From NCBI GenBank assembly GCA_000702025.1, contig KL370852.1:213960-277959 (forward strand): DNA of 64,000 bases. Reading direction: 5' to 3'. Position numbers and translations under genes: made by a program. Origin of the DNA: Blautia schinkii DSM 10518. GTDB lineage: Bacteria > Bacillota > Clostridia > Lachnospirales > Lachnospiraceae. Positions 1 to 9,399 of the stretch are shown here, in pieces; the first letter of the stretch is position 1; the number at the start of each line of letters is the position of its first letter. Under the pieces are notes generated by a model that saw nothing but the letters and a program-made list of their open reading frames with translations, ran no database searches and was not told the DNA's origin.

Positions 1-1197
1 GGAATATCCCAACCGTTTATTTTTATAAAATACCGGATTATCAAAGGCAGCCAAACTACGAATACGATTCTGCAGCCTTGGCATAAGGTTCAACGCATCA
101 ACATATACTCCGTCTCCCAACACGATATGCATTTTCCCTATCACATCTGATTTAGAAAAGCCTTCTTTTTTCTTCCATGGTTTAATTCGCTCCTGAGGAA
201 ATGCTGATGCAAGTGTGCCTTTTTCCTCTGCAAGCTCCTGCTGCCATTTTGCAATGCATTCTTCCATTTCTTCAACCGTAATCTTCTTCGTATGGTTGAA
301 AAGAACATCCCATTGGTCCGGGTATGCATTCCAATTTTTATCTACAAAAGCACTGTTTCCGTTTTTCAACGCTTGTCCTTGTAATGGCAGTGCAATCAGA
401 TTTCCAATCCCTTTTGCCACATCCTGAGAGGGATACATGCGGTCATAATAATGAAAGGACTTTAGATTAATAGAAGCAGAACCTTTATCTAATAATAAAA
501 AGCCAAAATTTCTCGCAAGCGAAGCTGCAACCGGCTTTTTGAAAAATATCCAAACATGTGCCCCTCTTCCGGAACGAGACCGCTCAACCAATGGCGTTAT
601 ACCATTACTTTCGCATATAACTCTCAGTGAATTTACCTCATCCTGCCACTCATTATCCGAATTCGCAAAATCCGTTTGCTGCGCACCTTTTTCATGATTG
701 TCAAAATCAAACACAATAAATCTGCAGGTTCCATCAGGAAACAACGGATAAATTCCCAATACATCCGAACCATCTTCTTTATAACCAACAAGATGTGCCA
801 CGATCTTATCCAGTGTAAGTTTTGTCCAGTCCGTATGTTCACATGCCTCGCATATTACTTTTCCACCACGCTGCTTGGGACAGATTTTATTATTCCATCT
901 GTTATTGCATTGAGGGAAATACCCGCCCTTGCTGCCCCTTTTCGCAAACACATCCTCACGACCCCAAAACATAGAAAAATACCACCTCGCCATATCTTTG
1001 GTGATATATTTTTCAATAATTCTACCACCCTGGTCCGGATCATACTCTTCCATATTCTCCGTATTGTCTGCGAATACATCTTCTGTTTCAAAAGGAATAT
1101 CTGCCTCTTTTAACTGCTGTTTCAATTTAAGGTTCTCAGCCTGTAGTTTCCTTACCAATTTTCGAAGTGAATCCAGATTGTTTGCCTCTATATTCAT
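1..1197 (-). CDS. TOTE-type archaeo-eukaryotic primase protein, 3' end beyond window
   Basis: An open frame of exactly 399 codons runs from an ATG at 1197 off the left edge. It begins with a short coiled coil (about residues 5-33) and a four-cysteine zinc cluster (C97, C106, C116, C119, with NNRWNNKIC between the first two). A primase core follows: FDFDNH gives the paired metal-binding aspartates (D164, D166) and SGRGAHVWIFF the conserved histidine (H214). YPSQD and GNLIALPLQG are further signatures I associate with the primase module of TOTE conflict systems. Family knowledge predicts a superfamily II helicase further downstream, outside the window. AAGAGGAATAATAG before the ATG is a good ribosome site. 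The primase-family call is strong; calling it TOTE specifically is from memory. Confidence 0.82.
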   Translation of the reverse strand, partial: MNIEANNLDSLRKLVRKLQAENLKLKQQLKEADIPFETEDVFADNTENMEEYDPDQGGRIIEKYITKDMARWYFSMFWGREDVFAKRGSKGGYFPQCNNRWNNKICPKQRGGKVICEACEHTDWTKLTLDKIVAHLVGYKEDGSDVLGIYPLFPDGTCRFIVFDFDNHEKGAQQTDFANSDNEWQDEVNSLRVICESNGITPLVERSRSGRGAHVWIFFKKPVAASLARNFGFLLLDKGSASINLKSFHYYDRMYPSQDVAKGIGNLIALPLQGQALKNGNSAFVDKNWNAYPDQWDVLFNHTKKITVEEMEECIAKWQQELAEEKGTLASAFPQERIKPWKKKEGFSKSDVIGKMHIVLGDGVYVDALNLMPRLQNRIRSLAAFDNPVFYKNKRLGYS

Positions 1198-1223
1198 CTA
1201 TTATTCCTCTTCAAAATACAAAA

Positions 1224-1261
1224 ATCTCATAGACCCATCGTTTATGTTGAGACTATGAGAT
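1224..1261. other. Inverted repeat upstream of the primase gene
   Basis: Nine-base arms ATCTCATAG and CTATGAGAT are separated by 20 bases, 27 bases upstream of the primase start on the minus strand. It could be a leader hairpin or an operator; there is no T-tract to make it a terminator for either side. Confidence 0.5.
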
Positions 1262-1383
1262 ATACTTTCTAAATAGCTCCGGTTCTTACTTGAAATTCTA
1301 CCACATACTTGTATTGGTGCCAATCTCTTTGTCTGATATTTCTCTCTCGTTCCTCCATTCTTCATACGAAATTCATACCGCTA

Positions 1384-1392
1384 TGATATAAT
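1384..1392 (+). promoter_or_regulatory. Extended -10 promoter of the first two-component operon
   Basis: TGATATAAT is a TGn-extended -10 element about 45 bases before the response regulator start. No good -35 is visible at 16-18 bases, as expected for an extended -10 promoter. Confidence 0.5.
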
Positions 1393-1436
1393 GTAAACAC
1401 TTAGGAATCACCAAACATGAAAGGACAAATCTGTTT

Positions 1437-2102
1437 ATGAAGAAAATATTATTTATGGAAGACGAACCCACTATCCGCGAGGTGTTAGCAGAATATATGA
1501 AAATGCAGGACTATGACGTGACCGAGGTATCAGACGGCGTGGAGGCTGAGACAGCTTTAGAGAGCGCAGCGTACGACATGGCTATTTTGGATATCATGGT
1601 TCCGAAGATTAACGGTTTAGAGGTCCTCAGCTACATCCGCAACCGCTATCCGGACATGGCCGTAATCATGCTGACAGCTCTTGGAGACGAGCAGACGCAG
1701 GTGAAGGCTTTTAACTGCTACGCAGACGATTATGTTATCAAGCCCGTGTCGCCAATCATTCTATTAAAACGAATGGAAACCATTCTGCGCCGCTCCTTAA
1801 GAACACCGCAGCCCATAAAAAACGGACTTGTGATACAAAAAGAAGCTTATCAAGCCTTCTATAACGGAAGAAAGCTGGAGCTCACCCTAAGTGAATTCCT
1901 CCTTCTCCAGGCATTGTACGAGGAGCCAAAAAGAGTATTCACAAGAGAGCAGCTCATACTGCGTATCTTCAATGAGGACTATATTGGAAATGACCGGATT
2001 ATAGACGCCCATGTGAAAAACCTCAGAAAAAAGCTGCCGCAAAACTGTATACGCACTGTAATCGGCGTAGGTTACCAGTTTGACAACACTCTAAAATTGT
2101 AG
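1437..2102 (+). CDS. OmpR-family response regulator
   Basis: A 221-residue two-domain regulator. The receiver domain (1-115) has the acidic pocket E8/D9, phosphoacceptor D52 in ILDIMVP, T80 and K102 before a proline. The C-terminal half is a winged helix with the usual end pattern DAHVKNLRKKL and VIGVGYQF. The next gene downstream is its likely kinase partner, then an ABC exporter, a layout typical of antimicrobial-peptide or envelope-stress response loci. AAAGGA lies 11 bases before the ATG. The signal is unknown. Confidence 0.93.
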   Translation: MKKILFMEDEPTIREVLAEYMKMQDYDVTEVSDGVEAETALESAAYDMAILDIMVPKINGLEVLSYIRNRYPDMAVIMLTALGDEQTQVKAFNCYADDYVIKPVSPIILLKRMETILRRSLRTPQPIKNGLVIQKEAYQAFYNGRKLELTLSEFLLLQALYEEPKRVFTREQLILRIFNEDYIGNDRIIDAHVKNLRKKLPQNCIRTVIGVGYQFDNTLKL

Positions 2103-2230
2103 CCGATGCCCCGGGCTGGCAAAAGACACCATCCTCGTACCATTCAGTTCGCGTCAGGAATCAGAACGCCCCTGCAGGCATAGGCATGTCCACGCGGCTC
2201 ATGACCCAAAAACAAATGGAGGAAATCCAC

Positions 2231-3907
2231 ATGAAGTTATCCAAAAAAACATTCTTTTACAGTATATTAATCTCCCTGGTTCTGGTTTTATTTGTGCTGC
2301 TTTACTTTTCATTCATGCTTCCCTCCCTCTACGTAGCGCACACGGCAAATCAATATCTGGATTCCATTGTAAAGGTGCAGGAAGGCTACAGCAAAAACAG
2401 AAGCTATCAAGGGCTGGAGGTTAAAAATCCCACAGGTTCCGCCTCTGTTGAGGTTCCGTTTGAAGGAAACAATATCTATGTAGCTGGAAAAGCTTTCCGC
2501 ATCACTCTGGAAATTAAGGATAAAGACCTGCTGGAAATGTTGGAAAAGCTGCGTGTTATGGTGAGAGACAAAAACACAATCGCGGAATTTGCAGAAGACA
2601 GCGACTTCAACCTGCCGGAAGAAACAATAGAGAAAATCAAGAAGAAACTGCTGTCCACAGGAAGCAGCCCGCTTTCTGAAATGTTCGATTTCAGCGCAGA
2701 GACAGAAAACGAGTTGAAGGGCATTGAAACCAGAAAGGGGAAATTCCACCGTATCACCGACTCCATGGTTGTATTTGAAGGAGGGATCAAGGACGGTGAC
2801 AATGACTACACCACCTACATGGCTGCCGGAAAGACCGATGACGCAGTGATATTTTCGTTTTTACCGGTGATGACGCCTCAGATGAAAGAATTCCGCCCCA
2901 TAGTCCTTGGCAGCATTCCCATGATCACAGCAGTCGTATTTTTGCTGGTATTGATAGCCTCCCAGCTTTTTTCACGAAGAATCGTCAATCCTGTAATACG
3001 GCTCGCCAACTATGCGGAAGATATAAAAAACGCAGGTTACATTGAAATGGAACCACTGGAAATCCGGAGCAGGGATGAAATAGGCGACCTCGGAAATATT
3101 CTCAATGAGCTGTATAAAAGACTGCGGACACAGTATCTGGAGCTGGAGGAAAAGAATAAAGCCCTTGCAAGAGAGAATAAGCGTCAGGAAGTTTTTCTCC
3201 GTGCATCCTCCCACCAGCTTAAAACCCCCATCACAGCCGCCCTGCTTCTCACGGATGGAATGCTCTCAGAGGTCGGAAAATATAAGGACACAAAGAAATA
3301 TCTTCCCGAGGTAAAAGCCCAGCTTCTTTCTATGCGGAAGATTGTGGAGGATATTCTATATTTAAACCATTCCGCCGATCATCTGCGCAAAGAAACATTC
3401 GACCTGAATCTGCTAGTAGCGGAAGTGCTTGAAAGCTACCGCATCCCTGCAGGGGAGAAGAAACTTTCAATCGAGTACAAAGGGCAAAAATACGACGAAC
3501 AGCAATACAATAGACCGCAGGTACAGATTGTAAATGACCCTGATATCATCAGAAAAATCCTGGACAATCTTATCTCGAACGCTGTGTCCTATACTGAGGA
3601 GGGCGGCAGGATATCCGTATCTCTGTCAGACATCAGTCTTGAGGTGTATAATGCCCGGAGCCACATTGACGACGAACTGCTTCCTCATATTTATGAGCCC
3701 TTTGTCAGCAGTGACACCCAGCACAAAGGCCGGGGTCTTGGATTATATGTAATCTCATATTACTCAGAACTCCTTGGACTTAGGTTAGAGATTAACAATG
3801 TTAAAGAAGGCGTTCTGGCACGGCTGTACCTGAAAGAAAACCTTTACCAGCCTTCCCAGACCAGCAAACCAGTTCGCCATGCACTAAACACTTTGCAGGA
3901 TAACTGA
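2231..3907 (+). CDS. Membrane sensor histidine kinase
   Basis: The start is placed at 2231 (MKLSKK) because GGAGGAAATCCAC precedes it, although the frame is open from 2186. The protein has about 558 residues: N-terminal membrane helix (about 8-30), extracytoplasmic sensor region of some 200 residues, second helix (SIPMITAVVFLLVLIASQLF), HAMP-like linker, HisKA domain with phosphoacceptor His in ASSHQLKTP, and an ATPase domain with N-box DNLISNAVSY and G-box GRGLGLYV. The 128-base gap after the regulator lacks a clear terminator, so co-transcription is likely. The large outer loop suggests direct ligand sensing. Confidence 0.92.
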   Translation: MKLSKKTFFYSILISLVLVLFVLLYFSFMLPSLYVAHTANQYLDSIVKVQEGYSKNRSYQGLEVKNPTGSASVEVPFEGNNIYVAGKAFRITLEIKDKDLLEMLEKLRVMVRDKNTIAEFAEDSDFNLPEETIEKIKKKLLSTGSSPLSEMFDFSAETENELKGIETRKGKFHRITDSMVVFEGGIKDGDNDYTTYMAAGKTDDAVIFSFLPVMTPQMKEFRPIVLGSIPMITAVVFLLVLIASQLFSRRIVNPVIRLANYAEDIKNAGYIEMEPLEIRSRDEIGDLGNILNELYKRLRTQYLELEEKNKALARENKRQEVFLRASSHQLKTPITAALLLTDGMLSEVGKYKDTKKYLPEVKAQLLSMRKIVEDILYLNHSADHLRKETFDLNLLVAEVLESYRIPAGEKKLSIEYKGQKYDEQQYNRPQVQIVNDPDIIRKILDNLISNAVSYTEEGGRISVSLSDISLEVYNARSHIDDELLPHIYEPFVSSDTQHKGRGLGLYVISYYSELLGLRLEINNVKEGVLARLYLKENLYQPSQTSKPVRHALNTLQDN

Positions 3908-4046
3908 TATGTGGACGGCCACATAAATATTGTGACCTGCCAGAGCTATCCATAACGGCCGCACAGCAAAACCTGCACAGTATCTTCATCCGATTTTCAT
4001 ATCCGTCTGATAAGATATAGCCATCAAGAAGAGGAGGAGGAACAAT

Positions 4047-4928
4047 ATGTTATTAACCATTAATAATCTCCAGGTAAGCTACGGCAGCCAGCTGGCCCTT
4101 CAGATAGACAGCCCTGTTTACATTGAGGAAGGGGAAAAAATCGGAATCATCGGGTCCAACGGTGCGGGGAAGACCACTCTGGTAAAAGCAATTCTTGGAC
4201 TGATCAATTATAAGGGCAGCATCCGCACCAGACTGCAGCCTGAGCAGATTGCTGCCCATATGCAGTTTAATCACTATGCCGCAACCATGCCGGTAAAGGC
4301 CATTATGGAAACCATACTGGATACAAGCATCCGGAAAAACAAACAGCTCCAGGAGCTAATCTCCTACTTTGAGTTTGAGAAATGCCTGAACAAGCGCTAT
4401 CCCCATCTGTCAGGCGGTCAAAAGCAAAGGCTTACGATCATCATGGTGATGATGCAGAATGCCCCTCTCACCTTTTATGATGAAGTAACCTCGGGGCTTG
4501 ATTTCGAGACAAGACAGAAGCTTATGGAAAAGCTGGCTAACTGGTATAAGGATAAATCAAACACCTTATGTATCATTTCCCATTATTATTCTGAGCTGGA
4601 AATGCTGGCGGAAAAAATAATGATTCTGGACCAGGGCAAGGTAATCGACTTTGGAAATAAAGAGGAATTGTTCCGTAAATACTGCGGACGCTCTGTTTTC
4701 ATTGTAGACCACACCACGAGGAATGAAGAGCTTCTGGACAGCTTTGTGAAATTGGCTGCACCGGAGCATCTTCTTGCAATTTCCTGTCCGGACATGGATA
4801 CAGAAAGGAACATTTCCCAGCTCCTGCTGCAGGAAAATGTAAACTTCAAACGGAGCGACAATGACATTGAAATCATGTCCACCAACGCCAAAGCCGTATA
4901 TTATGAAAGAGGAGGAGCTGTCAAATGA
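4047..4928 (+). CDS. ABC transporter ATP-binding protein
   Basis: A 293-residue ATPase with Walker A GSNGAGKT, signature LSGGQKQR, Walker B ending TFYDEVTSGLD and switch histidine in CIISHYYSE. The Walker B continues D-E-V rather than the more usual D-E-P. It overlaps the permease gene by ATGA, so the two are translationally coupled. AGGAGGAGG precedes the start. The architecture matches ABC-2 exporters of the lantibiotic-immunity or drug-efflux kind; the kinase and regulator upstream probably control it. The substrate cannot be read from sequence. Confidence 0.9.
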   Translation: MLLTINNLQVSYGSQLALQIDSPVYIEEGEKIGIIGSNGAGKTTLVKAILGLINYKGSIRTRLQPEQIAAHMQFNHYAATMPVKAIMETILDTSIRKNKQLQELISYFEFEKCLNKRYPHLSGGQKQRLTIIMVMMQNAPLTFYDEVTSGLDFETRQKLMEKLANWYKDKSNTLCIISHYYSELEMLAEKIMILDQGKVIDFGNKEELFRKYCGRSVFIVDHTTRNEELLDSFVKLAAPEHLLAISCPDMDTERNISQLLLQENVNFKRSDNDIEIMSTNAKAVYYERGGAVK

Positions 4929-5695
4929 AAGGAAAAAAATGCAGCAAACGTTTGATTATATATGAAATCCGGAATGTGATCGGGAACCCTTTTATTGCCT
5001 TTTTCGGAACCGTTTTCCCGGTAATGATGCTGATGATCATTACCTTTGCACTAAAAAAAGAGGTACCGGCATCCATGCTTTTGGAGTCCAATACCTCAGT
5101 TTTTATCACCATGAGCCTGATCATTCCTATGGCCGTGATATTGCTTGGACATTCCGCCAACTATTCGCAGGAGCTAGAAAAAGAAATCCCTGTGCGTATG
5201 CAGCTCTTCGGCTTTCCCACCGGCAGCATTATGATAGCCAAGGTGGTTGCACAGACGATAACTTTGACAGTGACACTGCTGTTATATACCGTTTTCGCCT
5301 ATGCGGTGGTCGACCTGCAGATACCGTCCTTTTCCTCTGCACTTTGCCTGGTGATGTGCCTGTATGCTCTGGGAATCCTGTTTTTCCTGTTTGCCCACGG
5401 CCTCTCCAATATCATAAAAAAATTCGGTCCCACCTATACCATCAGTATGTTCTTTTACTTTGGAGTCATGATGCTTTGCGGAATGATGGGAATCCGTACT
5501 GAGCAGCTTCCTAAAGCGCTCAAAACCCTGTCCTCTTATCTTCCTATGAGCTATATTGCAAATGATTTTATTGATTTCTGGCAGGGCGGAAGCTATAATT
5601 TCGGGCCGATGATCCAGGCGTTTCTTTTCTTCGGCGCCCTGTGCGGACTGTTGGTGGTCTATGCAGGTTATAAGAACCGCAGAGTGATCAAATAG
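4925..5695 (+). CDS. ABC-2 type permease
   Basis: A 256-residue integral membrane protein with about six hydrophobic segments (for example PFIAFFGTVFPVMMLMII near the N-terminus and FLFFGALCGLLVVYAGY at the C-terminus). Its start overlaps the ATPase stop as ATGA. With one ATPase and one six-helix permease the pair should form a homodimeric exporter. It ends 49 bases from the convergent FtsX-type gene; the gap contains TAGGTATACCTAGGTATA, a partly palindromic AT-rich stretch that is not a clear terminator. Confidence 0.88.
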   Translation: MKGKKCSKRLIIYEIRNVIGNPFIAFFGTVFPVMMLMIITFALKKEVPASMLLESNTSVFITMSLIIPMAVILLGHSANYSQELEKEIPVRMQLFGFPTGSIMIAKVVAQTITLTVTLLLYTVFAYAVVDLQIPSFSSALCLVMCLYALGILFFLFAHGLSNIIKKFGPTYTISMFFYFGVMMLCGMMGIRTEQLPKALKTLSSYLPMSYIANDFIDFWQGGSYNFGPMIQAFLFFGALCGLLVVYAGYKNRRVIK

Positions 5696-5744
5696 CCCTG
5701 CAAAACAGCCCCGTAGGTATACCTAGGTATATCCCTGCCGCCCA

Positions 5745-8363
5745 CTAATTCTCCGTCTCCCGCAGCCTCTCCACAATGCTTTCCTTACGTGTCCGCCTGT
5801 AGGCCACGTAAGGTACCACGCAGGCAATCACAGCAAAAACAGGAAGCATGATCACAAACGCCCATGCATTATAGCGGTACTGGAAGAACAGAATGACCTC
5901 ATTAAATGCATGAAGGATTGCATAAGCCAGAACACTGCCCAGGACTATGCTGATACCACCGCTGATGAGCACATAATAGAGGCTCTCCTCAAGAAGCATA
6001 CGCTTTAATTGCTGTTCCGTCATTCCGATACTGCAGAGAACAGCAAGCTCCCGTTTTCTTGTATAAATACCTGTAAGCATGGAATTGATGAAGTTCAAAA
6101 TACCGATAAAGGCAATGACCGCACTCAGCCCTACGCCGAGCAATTTAATCGCAGCATTCATGCCGGAAAAGTTTTCTACAAGGTCTGCCTTAGTGACATA
6201 TCCCATATAAGGATTCTGGTTTTCCGTATAAGCTCTGGCTGCGTCCGCAAAGCTTTTCTGCGCGGTATCCTCCAATTCATAGGATACCGCAAAGCAGGTG
6301 CTTGTTTCCGGGTATTTTGTCATATCTGCAAAAGGCAGGATTAATTCTACGCTGTTGAACTTCCCCAAATGTGTACCCATGCAATACGGTATTTCCACCA
6401 CAGCCATAACCTCATACTGTTTACTTTCCAGATTATGATACCTAAAATCCACCGATTTGCCGTTTTCATCAAAAATCTCCTCCGCCTCCGTCTCAGGCGT
6501 TACAAAGTCCACGGTAAGCCTATCTCCCGGTTCGTACAGGAACTGTTGTTCATCCCCACTGAGGGTCGTCGCCAGCACATAACCGCCCTTTTGGAATTCT
6601 TCCATGTCGAGTTCTCCACGGAGAACCTTCAGGTTTTTCAAAAGAGACATATCATAGGCATACTGATCCACCGCAAGCTCCCCCGTCTCGAGTGCTCTTT
6701 CAAGAAACGACTGAGTAAGTTCATCCACCGTTAAAAATCCTTGTTCATACAGTCTCCGGTACTTTTCCCGGGCTGTGTCATCCATCACCAGGGAACTATT
6801 ACTAGATAACCACATTGTGGATTTTGATTGGATGCCTGGCTGTGCATCCAGCGTTTCTATATACTCCTCATCAATCCGAAAATCTACGGTGCCTGTCCTG
6901 GCGGTATACCACAGGCTTCCCACCGATATATCCCCTGCCAGTCTGGATTGCAGGTAGCTTTCCACACGGAAGCTCTCCACCCCGGTGAGCACCACGCACA
7001 GGAGTACAATACTTAATGACATTGAAAGAATTACGAGTACTGTCTTTTTCTTGTTTCTTCCCAGATTGGACAGCGCCATTTTATGTACCTTGGCGCCCTT
7101 TTCCGATTTCTTCTCTTTTTTTCGTCTGACTGTGCCCTCATTATACCGGATTGCTTCTATAGGCGAAACACTTCCGGCTATTTTTGCAGGCTTTCTGCAG
7201 CTTAAGCCTACGGTGAGCAAGGAAAACACTGTGCCAAACACCAGAATTGCCGGGTGAAAATGCAGCACAATTTTCATACCCCGATTGTTGAGTATGCTCA
7301 TGGCTATGGGAAACATCACTTTTCCCACCAGAAATCCTGCCGCAAGACCAACAGGTATTCCCACCAGTGACAATAGAAATGCCTGCCGCCGTACCAGCCG
7401 CTTTAATTGTTGTTTTGTAGCTCCAACTGTTTTCAGAAGTCCGTAAAAACGAATATCCTGCATGATGGAAATCTGGAAAATGTTATAGATGATTAGATAT
7501 CCAGTGAGAAGAATCACAAGCAATGCAGCTCCCAGTATCAAAACTGACGACACATCCATCTTCTCCGCACGATTGCCCATATATGCCCAATTCACGCCAT
7601 ATTCCACTTCTGATTCCGGCTCGTAGCCTGCATCCCGGATAATAGAAACAACCTGCTCCTCAATTTTGCGCGCACTGTCGAAATACATGCCGGCATCATA
7701 AAGACCTACGCTCTTTTCACCCGGATTCTTCTCGCCCCATTTCTTGAAATCCTCATCTGTCAAATTCCCTTTCAGTTCTTCCCAGTATGCCTTTGACACA
7801 TACATCTGGCTCGCATGACTGATGCCATCTCCCTCATACCACCCGCACACATTGAAAGTCTTTTCCACCTGTTCACCCTGGAAAGAAAAGCTCAGGGGAA
7901 CCTGTACCCCCAATTTGTGTGGAAGCTTTAGCTCGTCCAACACATACGTATCTACAATCAGGTCATCCTCTGCCAGCGGCAGACTGCCCTCCTTTAGCTC
8001 AATAAAGGAACTTTCAAGCTCCTTACTACCCTCCGTATACCGGATTTCCGCCGCTCGCTTCAGTATATTATCGGCCCGCGCGATATACACATTCCACGAA
8101 AAGTCCTTCACCCTGGAATCCGCCGTAATACTTTCCATCTGCTCCCTTGTCACACGTTTCAGCCCGGCATGAGCCTTTGTTCCTACCTCCCGCATGGTCT
8201 GTTCCTGTGTCACCTGTACCATTCCGGTCCCCATGGAGGCCAACACGGTAAAAAGCATACAGGTCAGGGCAATCGCTGCCGTGGCGAAAATATTGCGCAT
8301 CTTATTCTTTCGTAGGCTTCTGTCGGAAAGCTTTTTTACCACCTTCTGGTTATTATTCTTCAT
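5745..8363 (-). CDS. FtsX-like ABC transporter permease
   Basis: An 872-residue MacB/FtsX-fold permease. One membrane helix near the N-terminus (about 23-45) is followed by a roughly 220-residue extracellular domain, a three-helix block (around 275-400), a second long extracellular domain, and a final three-helix block (around 745-870). FIGILNFINSMLTGIYTRKRELAVLCSIGMT is split across the last FtsX repeat. The start at 8363 has GGAGGTGGGAAG. It lies 11 bases after the cognate ATPase gene and downstream of a two-component system, the usual organisation of antimicrobial-peptide detoxification modules, although BceB proteins are normally smaller. Confidence 0.9.
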   Translation of the reverse strand: MKNNNQKVVKKLSDRSLRKNKMRNIFATAAIALTCMLFTVLASMGTGMVQVTQEQTMREVGTKAHAGLKRVTREQMESITADSRVKDFSWNVYIARADNILKRAAEIRYTEGSKELESSFIELKEGSLPLAEDDLIVDTYVLDELKLPHKLGVQVPLSFSFQGEQVEKTFNVCGWYEGDGISHASQMYVSKAYWEELKGNLTDEDFKKWGEKNPGEKSVGLYDAGMYFDSARKIEEQVVSIIRDAGYEPESEVEYGVNWAYMGNRAEKMDVSSVLILGAALLVILLTGYLIIYNIFQISIMQDIRFYGLLKTVGATKQQLKRLVRRQAFLLSLVGIPVGLAAGFLVGKVMFPIAMSILNNRGMKIVLHFHPAILVFGTVFSLLTVGLSCRKPAKIAGSVSPIEAIRYNEGTVRRKKEKKSEKGAKVHKMALSNLGRNKKKTVLVILSMSLSIVLLCVVLTGVESFRVESYLQSRLAGDISVGSLWYTARTGTVDFRIDEEYIETLDAQPGIQSKSTMWLSSNSSLVMDDTAREKYRRLYEQGFLTVDELTQSFLERALETGELAVDQYAYDMSLLKNLKVLRGELDMEEFQKGGYVLATTLSGDEQQFLYEPGDRLTVDFVTPETEAEEIFDENGKSVDFRYHNLESKQYEVMAVVEIPYCMGTHLGKFNSVELILPFADMTKYPETSTCFAVSYELEDTAQKSFADAARAYTENQNPYMGYVTKADLVENFSGMNAAIKLLGVGLSAVIAFIGILNFINSMLTGIYTRKRELAVLCSIGMTEQQLKRMLLEESLYYVLISGGISIVLGSVLAYAILHAFNEVILFFQYRYNAWAFVIMLPVFAVIACVVPYVAYRRTRKESIVERLRETEN

Positions 8364-8374
8364 CTTCCCACCTC

Positions 8375-9046
8375 CTACTGCCCGCCGACAATTCTGCCGT
8401 CCTCAATGCGGATGACCCTGTCGCTGAGCTGGGCCATAGCTTCGTTATGAGTGATCATCACCATCGTCTGTCCGAACTGCTCTCCGGTAAGTTTTAAAAG
8501 CCCCAGCACCTCCTGGGACGTCTTAGAATCCAAGTTTCCTGTAGGCTCATCGGCAAGGATGATCGCAGGCTTACTGGCCAGCGCCCTGGCAATCGCCACT
8601 CTCTGCTGCTGGCCGCCGGATAGCTGGTTCGGCAGATTATTCTTCTTTTTGTCCAGCCCCAGTATTTCCATTACCTCCCAGACGAAATCCTTATCCGGCC
8701 TCTCCCCGTCCAATTCCATGGGAAGGATGATATTTTCATACACATTAAGGATGGGCACCAGATTATAATTCTGGAACACGAATCCAATATTCCGCCGCCT
8801 GAAGATTGTAAGGTCTGTCTCATTCAGCTTGAAAATTTCCTTTCCCGCCACAGTTACATCCCCGGATGTAGCATAATCAAGACCACCCAGCATGTGGAGA
8901 AGCGTGCTTTTTCCCGACCCCGAGGTGCCCACCACAGAGACGAATTCTCCCTCCTCAACAGACAGATTTACGCCGTCAAGAGCCTTGACCAGATTCTCAC
9001 CGGAGCCGTAATATTTTTTCAGATTTTTTGTTTTTAATATTTCCAT
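8375..9046 (-). CDS. ABC transporter ATP-binding protein, FtsE/MacB/BceA type
   Basis: A 223-residue ATPase of typical length. Walker A is GTSGSGKST, the signature is LSGGQQQR, Walker B is IILADEPTGNLD and the H-loop histidine is in MVMITHNE. CAAGGAGGCACCCT precedes the ATG. It works with the adjacent FtsX-type permease and is first in its transcript, starting from the promoter at 9311-9338. Confidence 0.94.
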   Translation of the reverse strand: MEILKTKNLKKYYGSGENLVKALDGVNLSVEEGEFVSVVGTSGSGKSTLLHMLGGLDYATSGDVTVAGKEIFKLNETDLTIFRRRNIGFVFQNYNLVPILNVYENIILPMELDGERPDKDFVWEVMEILGLDKKKNNLPNQLSGGQQQRVAIARALASKPAIILADEPTGNLDSKTSQEVLGLLKLTGEQFGQTMVMITHNEAMAQLSDRVIRIEDGRIVGGQ

Positions 9047-9085
9047 AGGGTGCCTCCTTGCTATATTTGAGATGATTTATTGGAG

Positions 9086-9195
9086 TTGCTTTATTTGAGC
9101 TGCTTTTTGGAGCTGCTTTATTTGGGCTGCTCTATTTGGGCTACTTTATTTGGGTTGCTTTATTTGGGCTGCTCTATTTGGGCTGCTTTTTTGTA
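9086..9195. repeat. 14-bp tandem repeats in the ABC operon leader
   Basis: About eight imperfect copies of a 14-base unit, CTGCTTTATTTGGG on the plus strand, fill the stretch just upstream of the ATPase gene. Variants are ttgctttatttgag, ctgctctatttggg and ctactttatttggg; one copy is 13 bases. The unit is not a multiple of three, so it is not protein coding. The repeats lie in the transcribed leader between the 9311-9338 promoter and the start codon. Confidence 0.9.
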
Positions 9196-9310
9196 CTGCT
9201 TCATTTAGCTGATTTGCAAGGTTTATGCCACGCCCCTGCGTCACCTTACGTGGCCTTGCTGTTGACGCCTTGCGATTCGCTTTGACATATCTCTTGCTAT
9301 ACCCTTTGTA

Positions 9311-9338
9311 TTTATATTTTAGCAAAAGATTCTTACAA
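9311..9338 (-). promoter_or_regulatory. Promoter of the FtsX-type ABC operon
   Basis: On the minus strand TTGTAA and TATAAA are separated by 16 bases. The -35 lies within TTGTAAGAA, a third copy of the half-site forming the inverted repeat at 9361-9394, so the two-component regulator may bind here. Confidence 0.55.
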
Positions 9339-9352
9339 CCTCTTGACACACA

Positions 9353-9394
9353 GAAAAAAAGTTCTTACAAAATTGTCATAACTTTTGTAAGAAC
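9353..9394 (-). terminator. Intrinsic terminator of the RR-HK operon
   Basis: Perfect 12-base arms GTTCTTACAAAA and TTTTGTAAGAAC around a 10-base loop, followed on the minus strand by a run of seven T. It lies 5 bases beyond the kinase stop codon. The same half-site recurs at 9330-9338, so it may also be an operator. Confidence 0.85.
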
Positions 9395-9399
9395 CTTGT

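Noticed and set aside
2186..2230. Upstream start for the first histidine kinase
   Set aside because: The extra 15 residues lack a ribosome site, while GGAGGAAATCCAC precedes the ATG at 2231.
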